Source: Clostridiales bacterium (GTDB lineage: Bacteria > Bacillota_A > Clostridia > Oscillospirales > Oscillospiraceae). From it: DNA of 21,512 nt. The position numbers and the translations under genes were made by a program. Below, in pieces: positions 14,596-21,512 of this stretch; the first letter of the stretch is position 1, and the number at the start of each line of letters is the position of its first letter. The DNA is taken from the NCBI GenBank assembly GCA_014799485.1, contig JAAVHY010000046.1, positions 1 through 21,512 of the forward strand, in the 5' to 3' direction. The notes under the pieces were generated by a model, which was not told where the DNA came from, searched no databases, and saw nothing but the letters and a program-made list of their open reading frames with translations.

Positions 14596-16047
14596 TCACC
14601 CCTTGGCCGCATACCGCCTGTCCGCGCCGGAACGCCTGTCTTTGCCGGACCGGCGCTCCTCGCCGGCCCAAGCCCCGGTCCTGACCCGCCGTTCCTTGCC
14701 GGACCGCCTGTCCTTGCCCAGCCGCCGCTCTTTGGGGGGCAGCTCCTCCGGCGGCTGGGGAGCGTCGGAGGCAAACATAGCAAACAGGTCCTCTTCCATA
14801 AGTACAGGCCGGCGGCTCTTCACCAGGGACTCCAGCACGGGATAGAGCACAATGGCCACCAGCCCCCCGGAAAAGCCGTTGTTATAGAGGTTCATCCCCT
14901 CCAGGGGCAGCCCGGCCTGGAGCACCACCGACGAGTGGAGCAGCCCCGCCAGCACCCCGAAGGGCCAGCCGAACACCCCGGCAAAGGGGGCCAGGGTGGT
15001 GCCGAACAGGCCCGCCAGCTGGAGGGAGCTGTTGTTCAGATGTACGTGGTTGGTCAGGCTGCCCAGCAGTACCCCCGCCATGACGGGGACGATGTTGAAG
15101 GCGTGCTTGCCGTAGCCGGAGAAGCCGATGACGGTGAAAATGGCGCCGATGGTGGCCCCGTTCAGGTCACCGCCGGTGAACACGATGTACCCGGTGGCGA
15201 TCAGGCCGTTCACCCCCATGTTGACCAGCACCGGGCCGGGGGTGAAGGTGCGTACATAGTCGCTGGGCACCCGGCCGGAGGTGCGCAGCAGCGCCCAGTA
15301 TTTTTGCAGCACGGGTTTGGGGCCCCGGAACAATCCAGCGGCGATGAAAACGAGGCACAGCGCGGCCAGGGCAATGCCCAGCGGCCGGTTGTTCCCGGTG
15401 GACCAGTAGTGGGCGGAGGCGGGGTTCAGGCCGAAGGCCTTGAAGGCGGGCACCATCATCATGGCCAGCAGGCCGCAGGAGAAGCCCACGCTGTACAGGT
15501 TCATTCCGTTCTGGACGCGGTGGGCGTGTTCCGCCACGGGGGGCAGCAGGAAGCCCACCAGCAGGCCGGTGGCGATGCCCAGCCAGGGGCTGAACCGCAC
15601 CGCCATAAAGCTCACCATAGGGGCCAGGGCGGTGCCCCGCAGGGCCAGGTTGACGTGCTTCGAGAAGGGCTCCCGCTGTACGATGGCGTACAGGGCGGTG
15701 CCCAGCAGGCAGGGCCACAGGTTGACGATGTTCTTGCCGAACAGGGAGAAGCCGGACATCAACCCGATGGTCACCATGGTGGCGCCGTTGGGCGAATCGT
15801 CCCACGCCCAGAGGATGGCCACGCTGATAAGGGTGACCAGGCCCGCGTTGACGAAAGCGGCCCCCATGCCCGCCACGGCGATGTAGTCGGTGATGAGCAC
15901 GTCTTCCATGGTGACGATGGTGTACAGGCCGGAGAGGGTTTCACTGGGGGAAGCTTGGCACAGGCCAAAGGCGATGAGCGCCAGGCCGAACAGGGCGGAG
16001 GCGGGCAGAAGGGCGCCGTTGCGCCGGTGGGCGGATAAACGGGTCAT
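14596..16047 (-). CDS. DUF1576 family membrane protein with arginine-repeat tail
   Basis: The 483-residue protein resembles the DUF1576 family of multi-pass bacterial membrane proteins of unknown function. About ten hydrophobic spans cover residues 12-425, with Gly-rich loops such as GLMSGFSLFGKNIVNLWPCLLG, FTVIGFSGYGKHAFNIVPVMAGVLLG and NLYNNGFSGGLVAIVLYPVLE; the first and last form a similar pair, suggesting an internal duplication. The last 54 residues (430-483) are unlike the rest: Pro/Glu-rich, then repeated [E/D]RR-[L/S]-G-[K/A]-[D/E]-RR units, certainly cytoplasmic or surface-charged. The start is ATG 16047 with GGAG upstream. It follows greA by 63 bases on the same strand and is probably co-transcribed with it. 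Transport is plausible but unproven. Confidence 0.8.
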   Translation of the reverse strand: MTRLSAHRRNGALLPASALFGLALIAFGLCQASPSETLSGLYTIVTMEDVLITDYIAVAGMGAAFVNAGLVTLISVAILWAWDDSPNGATMVTIGLMSGFSLFGKNIVNLWPCLLGTALYAIVQREPFSKHVNLALRGTALAPMVSFMAVRFSPWLGIATGLLVGFLLPPVAEHAHRVQNGMNLYSVGFSCGLLAMMMVPAFKAFGLNPASAHYWSTGNNRPLGIALAALCLVFIAAGLFRGPKPVLQKYWALLRTSGRVPSDYVRTFTPGPVLVNMGVNGLIATGYIVFTGGDLNGATIGAIFTVIGFSGYGKHAFNIVPVMAGVLLGSLTNHVHLNNSSLQLAGLFGTTLAPFAGVFGWPFGVLAGLLHSSVVLQAGLPLEGMNLYNNGFSGGLVAIVLYPVLESLVKSRRPVLMEEDLFAMFASDAPQPPEELPPKERRLGKDRRSGKERRVRTGAWAGEERRSGKDRRSGADRRYAAKG

Positions 16048-16110
16048 ACTCGGTCCAACTCCTTTTCGATGGCGTATTTATGAACTTGTCCGGGTGGGGG
16101 CGGGCCGCGT

Positions 16111-16614
16111 TCAGAACCGGACCAGCGGGGCCTCGCCGGTGTCTTCGCCGGGTTCGATGGCCCGGATGATGATGTCGTAGCTATAGCTGTCGTTGACCTG
16201 CACCGTTACCCGGTCGCCTACCTTGCGGCCCAGCACCGCCTTGCCCACCGGGGATTCCTTGCTGACGAGGCCCTTCAGCGCGTTCTGCCGCATGGTGGTG
16301 ACGATCTGGCAGGTGGTTTCCTCGTCGTCCTCCTCCACATAGAAGGTGACCTTGTCGTACAGGCCCACTGTGCCCTCTTTGGAGTGGTCGGAAATGACTA
16401 CCGCCGTCTTGATCATATTTTCCAGATAGCGGCAGCGGCTGTCGTTGCGGCTCTTGTCCCGCTTGGCGGCCTTGTATTCAAAGTTTTCGCTCAGGTCACC
16501 GAAGGCCCGGGCGGTCTGCACATCCTCGATGAGCTTGGGGCGCAGGACGGTGCGGCGGTATTCCAGCTCCTGGCGCATCAGCTCGAGATCCTTCTCGGTC
16601 AGTTCGTTGTGCAT
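16111..16614 (-). CDS. greA: Transcription elongation factor GreA-family protein
   Basis: GreA enters the secondary channel of backtracked RNA polymerase and stimulates transcript cleavage. The 167-residue protein has the N-terminal coiled coil with LTEKDLELMRQELEYRR and, at its tip, GDLSENFEYKAAK, keeping the two acidic residues (Asp40, Glu43) needed for cleavage. The C-terminal FKBP-like domain includes VTFYVEEDDEET and SPVGKAVLGRKVGDRVTVQV. ATG 16614 was chosen over an upstream in-frame start at 16647 because AAGGAGG lies seven bases ahead of it. It is divergent from the tRNA pair. Gre paralogues are common, so this may be one of several in the genome. Confidence 0.92.
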   Translation of the reverse strand: MHNELTEKDLELMRQELEYRRTVLRPKLIEDVQTARAFGDLSENFEYKAAKRDKSRNDSRCRYLENMIKTAVVISDHSKEGTVGLYDKVTFYVEEDDEETTCQIVTTMRQNALKGLVSKESPVGKAVLGRKVGDRVTVQVNDSYSYDIIIRAIEPGEDTGEAPLVRF

Positions 16615-16714
16615 GGGAAACGCCTCCTTATAATAACAGTTTGGCATAATTTTTTCCCGCCGTCAAGTGGGCGCGTTCGACAAAAAAAGACCTGTGTCCC
16701 CCTGGGAATGGGGG

Positions 16715-16743
16715 TTGACAGGGACGGGAAATCGTGCTATTAT
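16715..16743 (+). promoter_or_regulatory. Promoter for the tRNA pair
   Basis: TTGACA (16715-16720), a 17-base spacer and TATTAT (16738-16743) stand just before tRNA-Leu. The -35 box is a perfect consensus match, as expected of a stable-RNA promoter. Confidence 0.8.
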
Positions 16744-16759
16744 AATTTAGCCTTGATAA

Positions 16760-16846
16760 GCCGGAGTGGCGGAATTGGCAGACGCCCGGGACTTAAAATC
16801 CCGTGGGAGCGATCCCGTGCCGGTTCGACCCCGGTCTCCGGCACCA
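16760..16846 (+). tRNA. tRNA-Leu (anticodon UAA)
   Basis: This is an 87-base class II tRNA with a long variable arm. The acceptor arms GCCGGAG and CTCCGGC pair fully, A is the discriminator base and CCA is encoded. The anticodon arm CGGGA-CTTAAAA-TCCCG shows UAA, reading TTA and TTG. The T arm carries GGTTCGACCCC. Confidence 0.97.
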
Positions 16847-16855
16847 ACTTTATAT

Positions 16856-16932
<77 letters not shown>

Positions 16933-16973
16933 AAAATCCTCTGATTTCATGCGAGATCAGAGGATTTTCTTTG
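16933..16973. terminator. Terminator shared by the tRNA pair and the integrase gene
   Basis: A perfect 13-bp stem AAAATCCTCTGAT/ATCAGAGGATTTT (16933-16945 and 16956-16968) follows the CCA end directly. On plus it runs into TTTTCTTTGTTTTT; on minus it ends in TTTTT, so it can also stop transcripts coming from the integrase. Confidence 0.85.
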
Positions 16974-17053
16974 TTTTTACTCACTTTTCTGCGCGGTCAA
17001 AATTTCGATTTTCCACAAGACCCATGCGCCGACCCATACGGGGAAATGTCCGA

Positions 17054-18208
17054 TTAGTTCCCTGCAGCATCGGATAGGATATTGCTCATCGTATTCGCCG
17101 CTTGACGCTGTGCCGCTGTGGTCACGTGGGCGTAGGTGTCCAAGGTGAATCCTGCGCTGTAGTGGCCCAGCATCCCGCTCACCGTCTTGATATCCACACC
17201 GTTTTGCAGGGCTACTGTGGCGAAGGTGTGACGCATATCGTGGAAACGAATTTCTGGCAATCCCGCCCGTTTCAGCACCCGATGGAGCATTTTCAGTACG
17301 CTGTCCGGGGAGATGGGGCCGCCTGTGGGGGACGGGAATACATACTCGCTGTCGGTCTTTCCCTGCTGTTCCTTGAGGATCTCTACTGCGTCCTGCCCGA
17401 TAGACACGCTCCGATAGGAATTCTTCGTTTTCAGAGGAGCTTCCACGATCTCCCCGTCGATCCGGGCAATCTGCCGCCGGACGTGGATGATGCCCTGCTC
17501 CAGGTCGATATCCTCCCATTTCAGCCCCAGCAGTTCACCCCGGCGCAGACCCGTGGCCAGTTCGATGTAGTACATCTCAAATACGCCGCTCTCCTGTGCC
17601 TCGTGCAGGAAGGATGCCAGTTGTTCCATCGAAAGGGTTTTCATCTCTCTGTGCTCCAGCTTCGGGAGCGCACAGCCGTCTGTGGGATTTGTGGCGATGA
17701 GTTTCTGGTCGATGGCGAAATCCATGGCAGAGGAGATCACCTGGTTGATATTCCGCACCGTTTTGGCGCTGAGGCCTTTGGGTTGATTTTTGGACTCGAC
17801 CCGCTCTATCCTGCCGCCGCTCAGCAGCTTTTTGTAGAGTTTCTGTAAATCCAGAGAGGATAATTTGTTGAGCGGAATCTTTCCGATGTTAGGTTTGATG
17901 TGGTTGTCGATATAGCCCCGGTAGGTCTTGTGGGATGAGGGCCGCACCTTGATTTTCGCACAGTTCTCAAACCACACGTCCATCCATTGCCCCACAGTGT
18001 ACTGCTCGGCCCTGATGGTGTCTAACTTGGAATTTTCTTCGATAGCCCGCTTCAACTTCTCTTTGCACTCTTTCTGGGTTTTCGCCAGCACATTTTTGTA
18101 AATCGCCTTGCCTGTATTCGGGTCGCGGCCTGCCGTGTACCGGCCCTCCCAGCGGCCATCGCTGCGCTTGCGGATATTTCCCTCTCCGTTGGCCCTGCGT
18201 TTTGCCAT
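17054..18208 (-). CDS. Tyrosine-type site-specific integrase
   Basis: The 384-residue protein is a Tn916/phage-type tyrosine recombinase. It has an N-terminal arm-binding domain (ANGEGNIRKRSDGRWEGRYTAG, 6-27), a SAM-like core-binding domain (about 68-172) and a catalytic domain with ATGLRRGELLGLKWEDID (Arg222), HDMRHTFA (His323, Arg326), LGHYS (His349) and the nucleophile Tyr359 in TLDTYAHV. All catalytic residues are present, so it is probably active. ATG 18208 is preceded by AGGAGG; an earlier in-frame start at 18241 lacks a site and lies in the promoter. Its 3' end faces tRNA-fMet, the usual layout of an element integrated at a tRNA. No excisionase, relaxase or cargo gene is recognisable beside it. 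Confidence 0.95.
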   Translation of the reverse strand: MAKRRANGEGNIRKRSDGRWEGRYTAGRDPNTGKAIYKNVLAKTQKECKEKLKRAIEENSKLDTIRAEQYTVGQWMDVWFENCAKIKVRPSSHKTYRGYIDNHIKPNIGKIPLNKLSSLDLQKLYKKLLSGGRIERVESKNQPKGLSAKTVRNINQVISSAMDFAIDQKLIATNPTDGCALPKLEHREMKTLSMEQLASFLHEAQESGVFEMYYIELATGLRRGELLGLKWEDIDLEQGIIHVRRQIARIDGEIVEAPLKTKNSYRSVSIGQDAVEILKEQQGKTDSEYVFPSPTGGPISPDSVLKMLHRVLKRAGLPEIRFHDMRHTFATVALQNGVDIKTVSGMLGHYSAGFTLDTYAHVTTAAQRQAANTMSNILSDAAGN

Positions 18209-18236
18209 TTGGTGTCGCCTCCTTTCGCACCGACAG

Positions 18237-18265
18237 ACCATACCACATCCTGCCAGGAATGTCCA
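18237..18265 (-). promoter_or_regulatory. Putative integrase promoter overlapped by an inverted-repeat arm
   Basis: On minus TGGACA (18265-18260), a 17-base spacer and TATGGT (18242-18237) precede the integrase ATG by about 30 bases. The -35 box overlaps CCAGGAATGTCC (18253-18264), one arm of a perfect 12-bp inverted repeat, suggesting a repressor or integrase-binding operator. Confidence 0.5.
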
Positions 18266-18387
18266 GGGGGAACGGCAAGAGTTATCAGCTTAGACACATA
18301 TTTTTTTTGGTGGCGGTGTTGGCCTTCTCTTTGTATACACTGGTGCAATCCGTATATGGAATCAGGAGGTCTCTCGGACATTCCTGG
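18253..18387. repeat. Perfect 12-bp inverted repeat upstream of the integrase
   Basis: CCAGGAATGTCC at 18253-18264 is the exact reverse complement of GGACATTCCTGG at 18376-18387, with 111 bases between. The left arm covers the integrase -35 box; the right arm forms half of a terminator-like hairpin. Confidence 0.75.
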
Positions 18388-18400
18388 GATGTCCTTTTTT
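18376..18400 (+). terminator. Terminator-like hairpin upstream of the integrase
   Basis: GGACAT and ATGTCC pair across a seven-base loop (18376-18394) and are followed by six T on plus. No plus-strand gene ends here, so it may insulate the integrase region or serve as a protein site. Its stem also contains the right arm of the 12-bp inverted repeat. Confidence 0.5.
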
Positions 18401-18425
18401 GTTTACTGTGGCGCAAATCCTGCGT

Positions 18426-18568
18426 GGGGTGTTCCCCTCTGAACTGCACTTTCACACCCCTTTAGGGGCAGGGGGTGCCGGGGCAGGGCCCCGGCGAGTG
18501 CGGACGGCGTATAGCCGGACGCTATGCTTGCCCCACCCAAGAGGGTGGGCATCCGCCCCAACGGGGCG
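18426..18568. repeat. Cluster of short GC-rich hairpins
   Basis: Four consecutive or nested inverted repeats are visible: GGGGTGT/ACACCCC (18426-18460) next to CCCC-TTTA-GGGG (18457-18468); GCCGGGG/CCCCGGC (18477-18495); CCCACCC/GGGTGGG (18532-18549); and CGCCCC/GGGGCG (18554-18568). None is followed by a T tract, so they are not ordinary terminators. Such arrays occur in transfer-origin and integration regions, which would fit the adjacent integrase. Confidence 0.55.
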
Positions 18569-18748
18569 TCTCTGCGGTATCCTGGCTGGGTGCTCCCTTT
18601 GGGCCTGCAAAGTGACTGTCCGCACTGCGGGTAAATGTGGGCTAAATTTATCCAGCTTTTTCTTCGAACCCTCTGCGCTGCCCTTGCCTTGGGCATTTTG
18701 CCGAAGCCAGATGAGGTAAAATCGGGCGCTGTCAGGGCCGGAAAACGC

Positions 18749-18785
18749 CGCCGGGAGGCTGGGGGATTCTCCCAACCTCCCGGCG
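18749..18785. repeat. Long stable hairpin in the integrase-flanking region
   Basis: CGCCGGGAGG (18749-18758) pairs perfectly with CCTCCCGGCG (18776-18785); inside it TGGG and CCCA add four more pairs, leaving a short loop. On minus it is followed, after three bases, by TTTT, so it could be a weak minus-strand terminator. No associated gene is evident. Confidence 0.6.
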
Positions 18786-19404
18786 ATTCCTTCTGTACTG
18801 CTCTTGATATTTCGGAGGCAAAACCGCGACCCGCGACGACCGCGCACAAAGGCCCCAACACCGCGTTTCAGTCCCTTGGAGGTGCATGGACACCACCCGG
18901 CCCGCAGGCGCGGCACAAATCGCCTCAAGAGGGCTGGCACGAGGCTTCTTGTTTTCAGGCTATGGCTCAGGATGAAATCTACGGCTATTAGCAGAGAAAA
19001 CTCTGCCGGAAAGATTATCGACTTGCTTTTATTTCTCCGAAACATTTTGGAACTTTATCCTCTGGACGGAGAGTGTCTCATTGATTACAGCGGGGTAGAT
19101 TTTTCCTTCGCTGTTTTTCAAAATTTGAACTTTCCCAGAGTGTTCTCATTCTCGTAAAAAGGTCTTTTCTTTGTTGTTATTCGTCTTGTTGATTTATTTC
19201 CTCCCCAAATCCTGGAGAGGGGGCCCTTTACCAGATGGAGGGCGGCACCGTTCTGTGCCAAACCATTTTCCGAAATTCTCGGTAAGAAGATTCTTGGCGC
19301 ATTTTAACCGTCGTTGCCCAGTTATGTAGAAAAAGCCAACTTGATTTCCAGTTCGCCATACATGATTCCGCGACCGTTTTCAGGATGTGTGCAATTGCTG
19401 ACAG

Positions 19405-19434
19405 TAGACAGCCCCCGCTGTTCTGTGCTAAGAT
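19405..19434 (+). promoter_or_regulatory. Putative promoter for the two-component system
   Basis: TAGACA (19405-19410), an 18-base spacer and TAAGAT (19429-19434) precede the response-regulator start by about 20 bases, at the end of the AT-rich stretch. The match is moderate. Confidence 0.45.
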
Positions 19435-19456
19435 GATACAGAGGTGAATGGGCAAA

Positions 19457-20122
19457 ATGCAGAAAGTGATGATAATCGAGGACGATCCCGCCATCCGGGA
19501 GGAGCTGGCCCTCCTTCTGGCCAACGAGGGCTACAACGCCGCCGCCATTACCGATTTTGCCGACGTGCCCGCCCAGGTTTCCCGGTTCGGGCCGGATTTG
19601 ATCCTGCTGGATCTGAACCTCCCCGGTCCGGATGGCTTTGCCCTGTGTGCCGCGCTGCGAAAATCCGTCCGGGCGCCCATTATTTTCGTCACCAGCCGGG
19701 ACTCCGCTGTGGACGAGCAGCGGGCGCTGAGCCTGGGCGGCGACGACTACGTTACCAAGCCCTATAACATCCCTGTGCTGCTGGCCCGGATCAGGGCTGT
19801 TTTGCGCCGGTCCGGCGGAGCGGCGGAGCCGGATATCCTGGAAGCAAACGGCCTCATCCTCCATCTGACCCAGGGCACAGCCTCGGCAAACGGGAGATCG
19901 GTGGAGCTCACCCGCAACGAGCTGAAGATCCTGGCCTGTCTCATGTCGCGGCCCAGTGAAATCGTCCCTCGGGCTGACCTCATTGACGCCCTTTGGGACA
20001 GCCAGATCTATATCGACGACAACACCCTCAGCGTCAATGTGACCCGCCTGCGCTCCAAACTGGCGGAACTCGGGCTGCCGGAATTCATCAAGACCCGCCG
20101 GGGAATGGGGTATCAGCTATGA
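19457..20122 (+). CDS. BceR-like OmpR-family response regulator
   Basis: The 221-residue protein has an N-terminal receiver domain with the acidic pair Asp9/Asp10 (MIIEDDPAIRE), phosphoacceptor Asp52 (LILLDLNLPGPDGF), Thr79 (IIFVTS) and Lys101 (DDYVTKPYNIPVLLARI). The C-terminal winged helix (about 125-221) carries ELTRNELKIL, VPRADLIDALWDSQIYIDDNTLSVNVTRLRSKL and IKTRRGMGYQL, with the DDNTLSVNVTRLR recognition helix typical of BceR/GraR regulators. ATG 19457 gives a ten-base gap from GAGGTG; ATG 19448, in frame, would lie only one base from it and adds three residues. The stop overlaps the kinase start (ATGA). It should activate the ABC transporter genes through the operator at 21114-21131. 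Confidence 0.93.
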   Translation: MQKVMIIEDDPAIREELALLLANEGYNAAAITDFADVPAQVSRFGPDLILLDLNLPGPDGFALCAALRKSVRAPIIFVTSRDSAVDEQRALSLGGDDYVTKPYNIPVLLARIRAVLRRSGGAAEPDILEANGLILHLTQGTASANGRSVELTRNELKILACLMSRPSEIVPRADLIDALWDSQIYIDDNTLSVNVTRLRSKLAELGLPEFIKTRRGMGYQL

Positions 20123-21129
20123 CATTGGGAGAATTTTTATCCGACCGGCTGGGCAAGGTTCTGCTCCAGCTGACCTGCGCCGCGGCCGCGGCGCTTTTTC
20201 TCGCCGCCACCGGCACGCAGACGGGGGTGCTGGTCATCCTGCTCCTGGCCCTTGCGCTGGCTTTCGCCGCGGCCCAGCTGTCCGACTTTTTCCGTCAGCG
20301 TGCCCACCTTCAGGAGCTGGAGACCGTCCTGGCCGGCCTGGACCAGAAATACCTGTTCGCCGAATGTGCGCCTCCCCCCAAGGGGTTCTATGAACGCCGC
20401 CTCTTTGACCTGACCCGCCGTGCGGGGCGGGCCATGGTGGGCGCGGTGTCCGACGCCCAGGCCGCCCAGCGGGAATACCGGGAGTATGTGGAGCGCTGGG
20501 TACATGAAGTGAAAACTCCCATCACCGCCGCCCGGCTGATCTGCCGGACGGTCGAGCCGGACCCCCGCCGCAAGCTGGAGCGGGAGCTGGCCCAGATCGA
20601 CGCCCATGCGGAACGGGCCCTGTTTTATGCCCGGGCAGAGAGCCCGGAGCGGGACTGCGTCCTCCGGCTGGCAAATCTGGAGCATATTGTCACCCAGGCC
20701 GTTGACAACCACCGCACCCTGTTGATCCAGAGTGGCATCCGGGTGGAGACGGAGGGACTGGACTGCCCTGTGTATACCGACGAAAAGTGGGCCGTGTTTA
20801 TCCTGGGCCAGCTTTTGCAAAACGCCGCCCGCTACCGGGGAGAGGAGCCTGTCATCCAGATTGCCGCCAAACCCCTGGGAAAGCAGACCCGGCTCACCGT
20901 CCGGGACAACGGGATCGGCATTCCAAGTCACGAGCTGCCCCGGGTGTTTGACCGGGGCTTCACCGGCAGCAACGGACGGGCCAGGGGCGGCTCCACCGGC
21001 ATGGGGCTGTACCTGTGCAAAAAGCTGTCCGGGTTTTTGGAGCTGGGCCTTCAAATCACCTCGGAGGAGGGCGCGGGCACCTGCGTTACCCTCACCTTCC
21101 CGGCCAGAGAGAACCTTACAAAACTGTAA
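20119..21129 (+). CDS. BceS-like intramembrane-sensing histidine kinase
   Basis: The 336-residue kinase has two closely spaced N-terminal membrane spans (about 13-31 and 35-53) with almost no outside loop, the hallmark of intramembrane-sensing kinases that detect peptide antibiotics through a partner ABC transporter. The catalytic core is complete: the H box YVERWVHEVKTPITAARL with His129, the N box LGQLLQNAARYR with Asn235, DNGIGIP (263-269) and STGMGLYLCKKL (292-303). It is translationally coupled to the response regulator by an ATGA overlap at 20119-20122. Its last codons and stop are part of the TTACA-N4-TGTAA operator that precedes the transporter gene. Confidence 0.93.
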   Translation: MTLGEFLSDRLGKVLLQLTCAAAAALFLAATGTQTGVLVILLLALALAFAAAQLSDFFRQRAHLQELETVLAGLDQKYLFAECAPPPKGFYERRLFDLTRRAGRAMVGAVSDAQAAQREYREYVERWVHEVKTPITAARLICRTVEPDPRRKLERELAQIDAHAERALFYARAESPERDCVLRLANLEHIVTQAVDNHRTLLIQSGIRVETEGLDCPVYTDEKWAVFILGQLLQNAARYRGEEPVIQIAAKPLGKQTRLTVRDNGIGIPSHELPRVFDRGFTGSNGRARGGSTGMGLYLCKKLSGFLELGLQITSEEGAGTCVTLTFPARENLTKL

Positions 21130-21131
21130 GG
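21114..21131. promoter_or_regulatory. BceR-type operator
   Basis: CCTTACA-AAAC-TGTAAGG is a perfect 7-bp inverted repeat with a four-base spacer. It matches the published consensus for BceR-like regulators, TNACA-N4-TGTAA. It overlaps the kinase stop codon and lies 76 bases before the ABC transporter ATG. Downstream, TATCCT (about 21174-21179) is a possible -10 box with no good -35, as expected of an activator-dependent promoter. Confidence 0.7.
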
Positions 21132-21207
21132 AACATCAATATCAATTCGATACCAGCGGCGCGGCGTTTGCTGTATCCTGAATGTAACAGACAAAGGAGG
21201 CTGCGCT

Positions 21208-21512
21208 ATGTTACAGGTCAAAAACATCGAAAAATATTACGGGGGCAAAAGCAACGTCACCAAGGCCCTGGACCGTGTGAGCTTTGACGTGGATTCCGGC
21301 GAGTTCATCGCCATCATGGGCGCGTCCGGATCGGGCAAGACCACCCTGCTCAACTGCATCTCCACCATCGACGCGGTGAGCGCCGGGGATATCCTGCTGG
21401 ACGGGGTGAGCATCGCCGCCCTGGGGGAGAGCGAGCTGGCGAAATTCCGCCGGGAGCGGCTGGGCTTCGTGTTCCAGGACTTCAACCTGCTGGACACCCT
21501 GACCATTGAGGA
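21208..21512 (+). CDS. BceA-like ABC transporter ATP-binding protein (3' end outside window)
   Basis: The first 101 residues are visible. They include the A-loop region LQVKNIEKYYGG, VTKALDRVSFDVDSGEFIAIMGASGSGKTTLLNCIST with Walker A GASGSGKTT (38-46), and the Q-loop LGFVFQDFNLLDTLTI (Gln90). The sequence is typical of the MacB/LolD/BceA group, whose antimicrobial-peptide members pair with a ten-span BceB permease, presumably encoded just beyond the edge. ATG 21208 is preceded by AAAGGAGG. With the upstream BceRS-like pair it should form a sensing and resistance module against cell-wall-active peptide antibiotics such as bacitracin or lantibiotics; the actual ligand is unknown. Confidence 0.92.
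   Translation, partial: MLQVKNIEKYYGGKSNVTKALDRVSFDVDSGEFIAIMGASGSGKTTLLNCISTIDAVSAGDILLDGVSIAALGESELAKFRRERLGFVFQDFNLLDTLTIE

Larger units (their letters stand above)
18209..19404. other. 1.2-kb region without a convincing gene, between the integrase and the two-component system
   Basis: No frame here has a ribosome binding site together with plausible protein composition. The left part (18209-18440) holds the integrase promoter, an inverted repeat and a plus-strand terminator-like hairpin. The middle (18426-18790) is GC-rich and packed with hairpins. The right part (about 18970-19400) is clearly AT-richer than the rest of the window and has no recognisable motif except the promoter at its end. 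The best open frame, 197 codons on minus from 19045, has Arg/Pro/Ser-rich composition with no domain and is probably accidental. Taken together it looks like the non-coding end or decayed remains of a mobile element. Confidence 0.6.

Noticed and set aside
14521..16038. 505-codon open frame on plus opposite the DUF1576 gene
   Set aside because: It is antisense to a clear membrane protein, is rich in His, Gln and Gly as expected of antisense GC-rich DNA, has no ribosome binding site and starts inside the hairpin region.
16615..16714. A TTGACG box as promoter for greA on minus
   Set aside because: No acceptable -10 hexamer occurs at 16-18 bases from it (best is CAAACT), so I did not annotate a promoter.
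18452..19045. 197-codon open frame on minus in the integrase-flanking region
   Set aside because: No ribosome binding site, Arg/Pro/Ser-rich composition, and it runs through several strong hairpins; more likely chance than a gene, though similar frames may be annotated as hypothetical elsewhere.
16965..19169. Shared TTTTCTTTGTT after the tRNA and near 19160 as flanking direct repeats
   Set aside because: It is low-complexity T-rich sequence of 11 bases in AT-rich DNA and could easily occur by chance.

Overview
The window looks like chromosomal DNA from a GC-rich, spore-forming clostridium of the Oscillospiraceae (Flavonifractor / Lawsonibacter / Intestinimonas-like). This is inferred from the very high GC of the genes, the germination protease, the AGGAGG ribosome binding sites and the Clostridia-type gene set; no 16S rRNA is present to confirm it.

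Layout, left to right. (1) 1-3458, minus strand: the 5' part of a secreted cysteine-peptidase-like protein with S-layer-homology repeats, a conserved hypothetical protein, a BrkB/YihY membrane protein and the spore germination protease gpr. (2) 3592-4929, plus strand: rpsT with a TTG start, then an arginase-family enzyme, each followed by a hairpin terminator. (3) 4938-5076: a repeat-flanked, hairpin-forming intergenic element. (4) 5082-6157, minus strand: pta with its promoter. (5) 6225-14557, plus strand: a tightly packed run of seven genes from one recognisable promoter to one terminator: an XRE regulator, an MBOAT O-acyltransferase, a lipase-like (SGNH-type) partner, lepA, nadE and two half-size chromate-transporter proteins. 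Neighbours overlap by ATGA or lie 12-21 bases apart. (6) 14596-16614, minus strand: a DUF1576 membrane protein with an odd arginine-repeat tail, and greA. (7) 16715-16973: tRNA-Leu(UAA) and initiator tRNA-fMet with promoter and terminator.

(8) 17054-19404 is the accessory part: a tyrosine integrase just beyond the 3' end of tRNA-fMet, with a promoter overlapped by one arm of a 12-bp inverted repeat, followed by about 1.2 kb of hairpin-dense and then AT-rich DNA with no convincing gene. It looks like the end, or remnant, of an integrated element. (9) 19405 to the end: a BceRS-type two-component system and the start of a BceA-type ABC ATPase, with a perfect TTACA-N4-TGTAA operator between kinase and transporter. 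This is the classic arrangement of a cell-envelope antibiotic sensing and detoxification module.

The strongest leads are the tRNA-linked integrase with its hairpin block and putative operator, the Bce operator, the intergenic repeat at 4938-5076, the regulator-coupled O-acylation cassette, the arginine-repeat tail of the DUF1576 protein and the codon-usage break inside nadE. I saw no clear defence system, CRISPR array or secondary-metabolite cluster, and nothing I can call a wholly new system with confidence.
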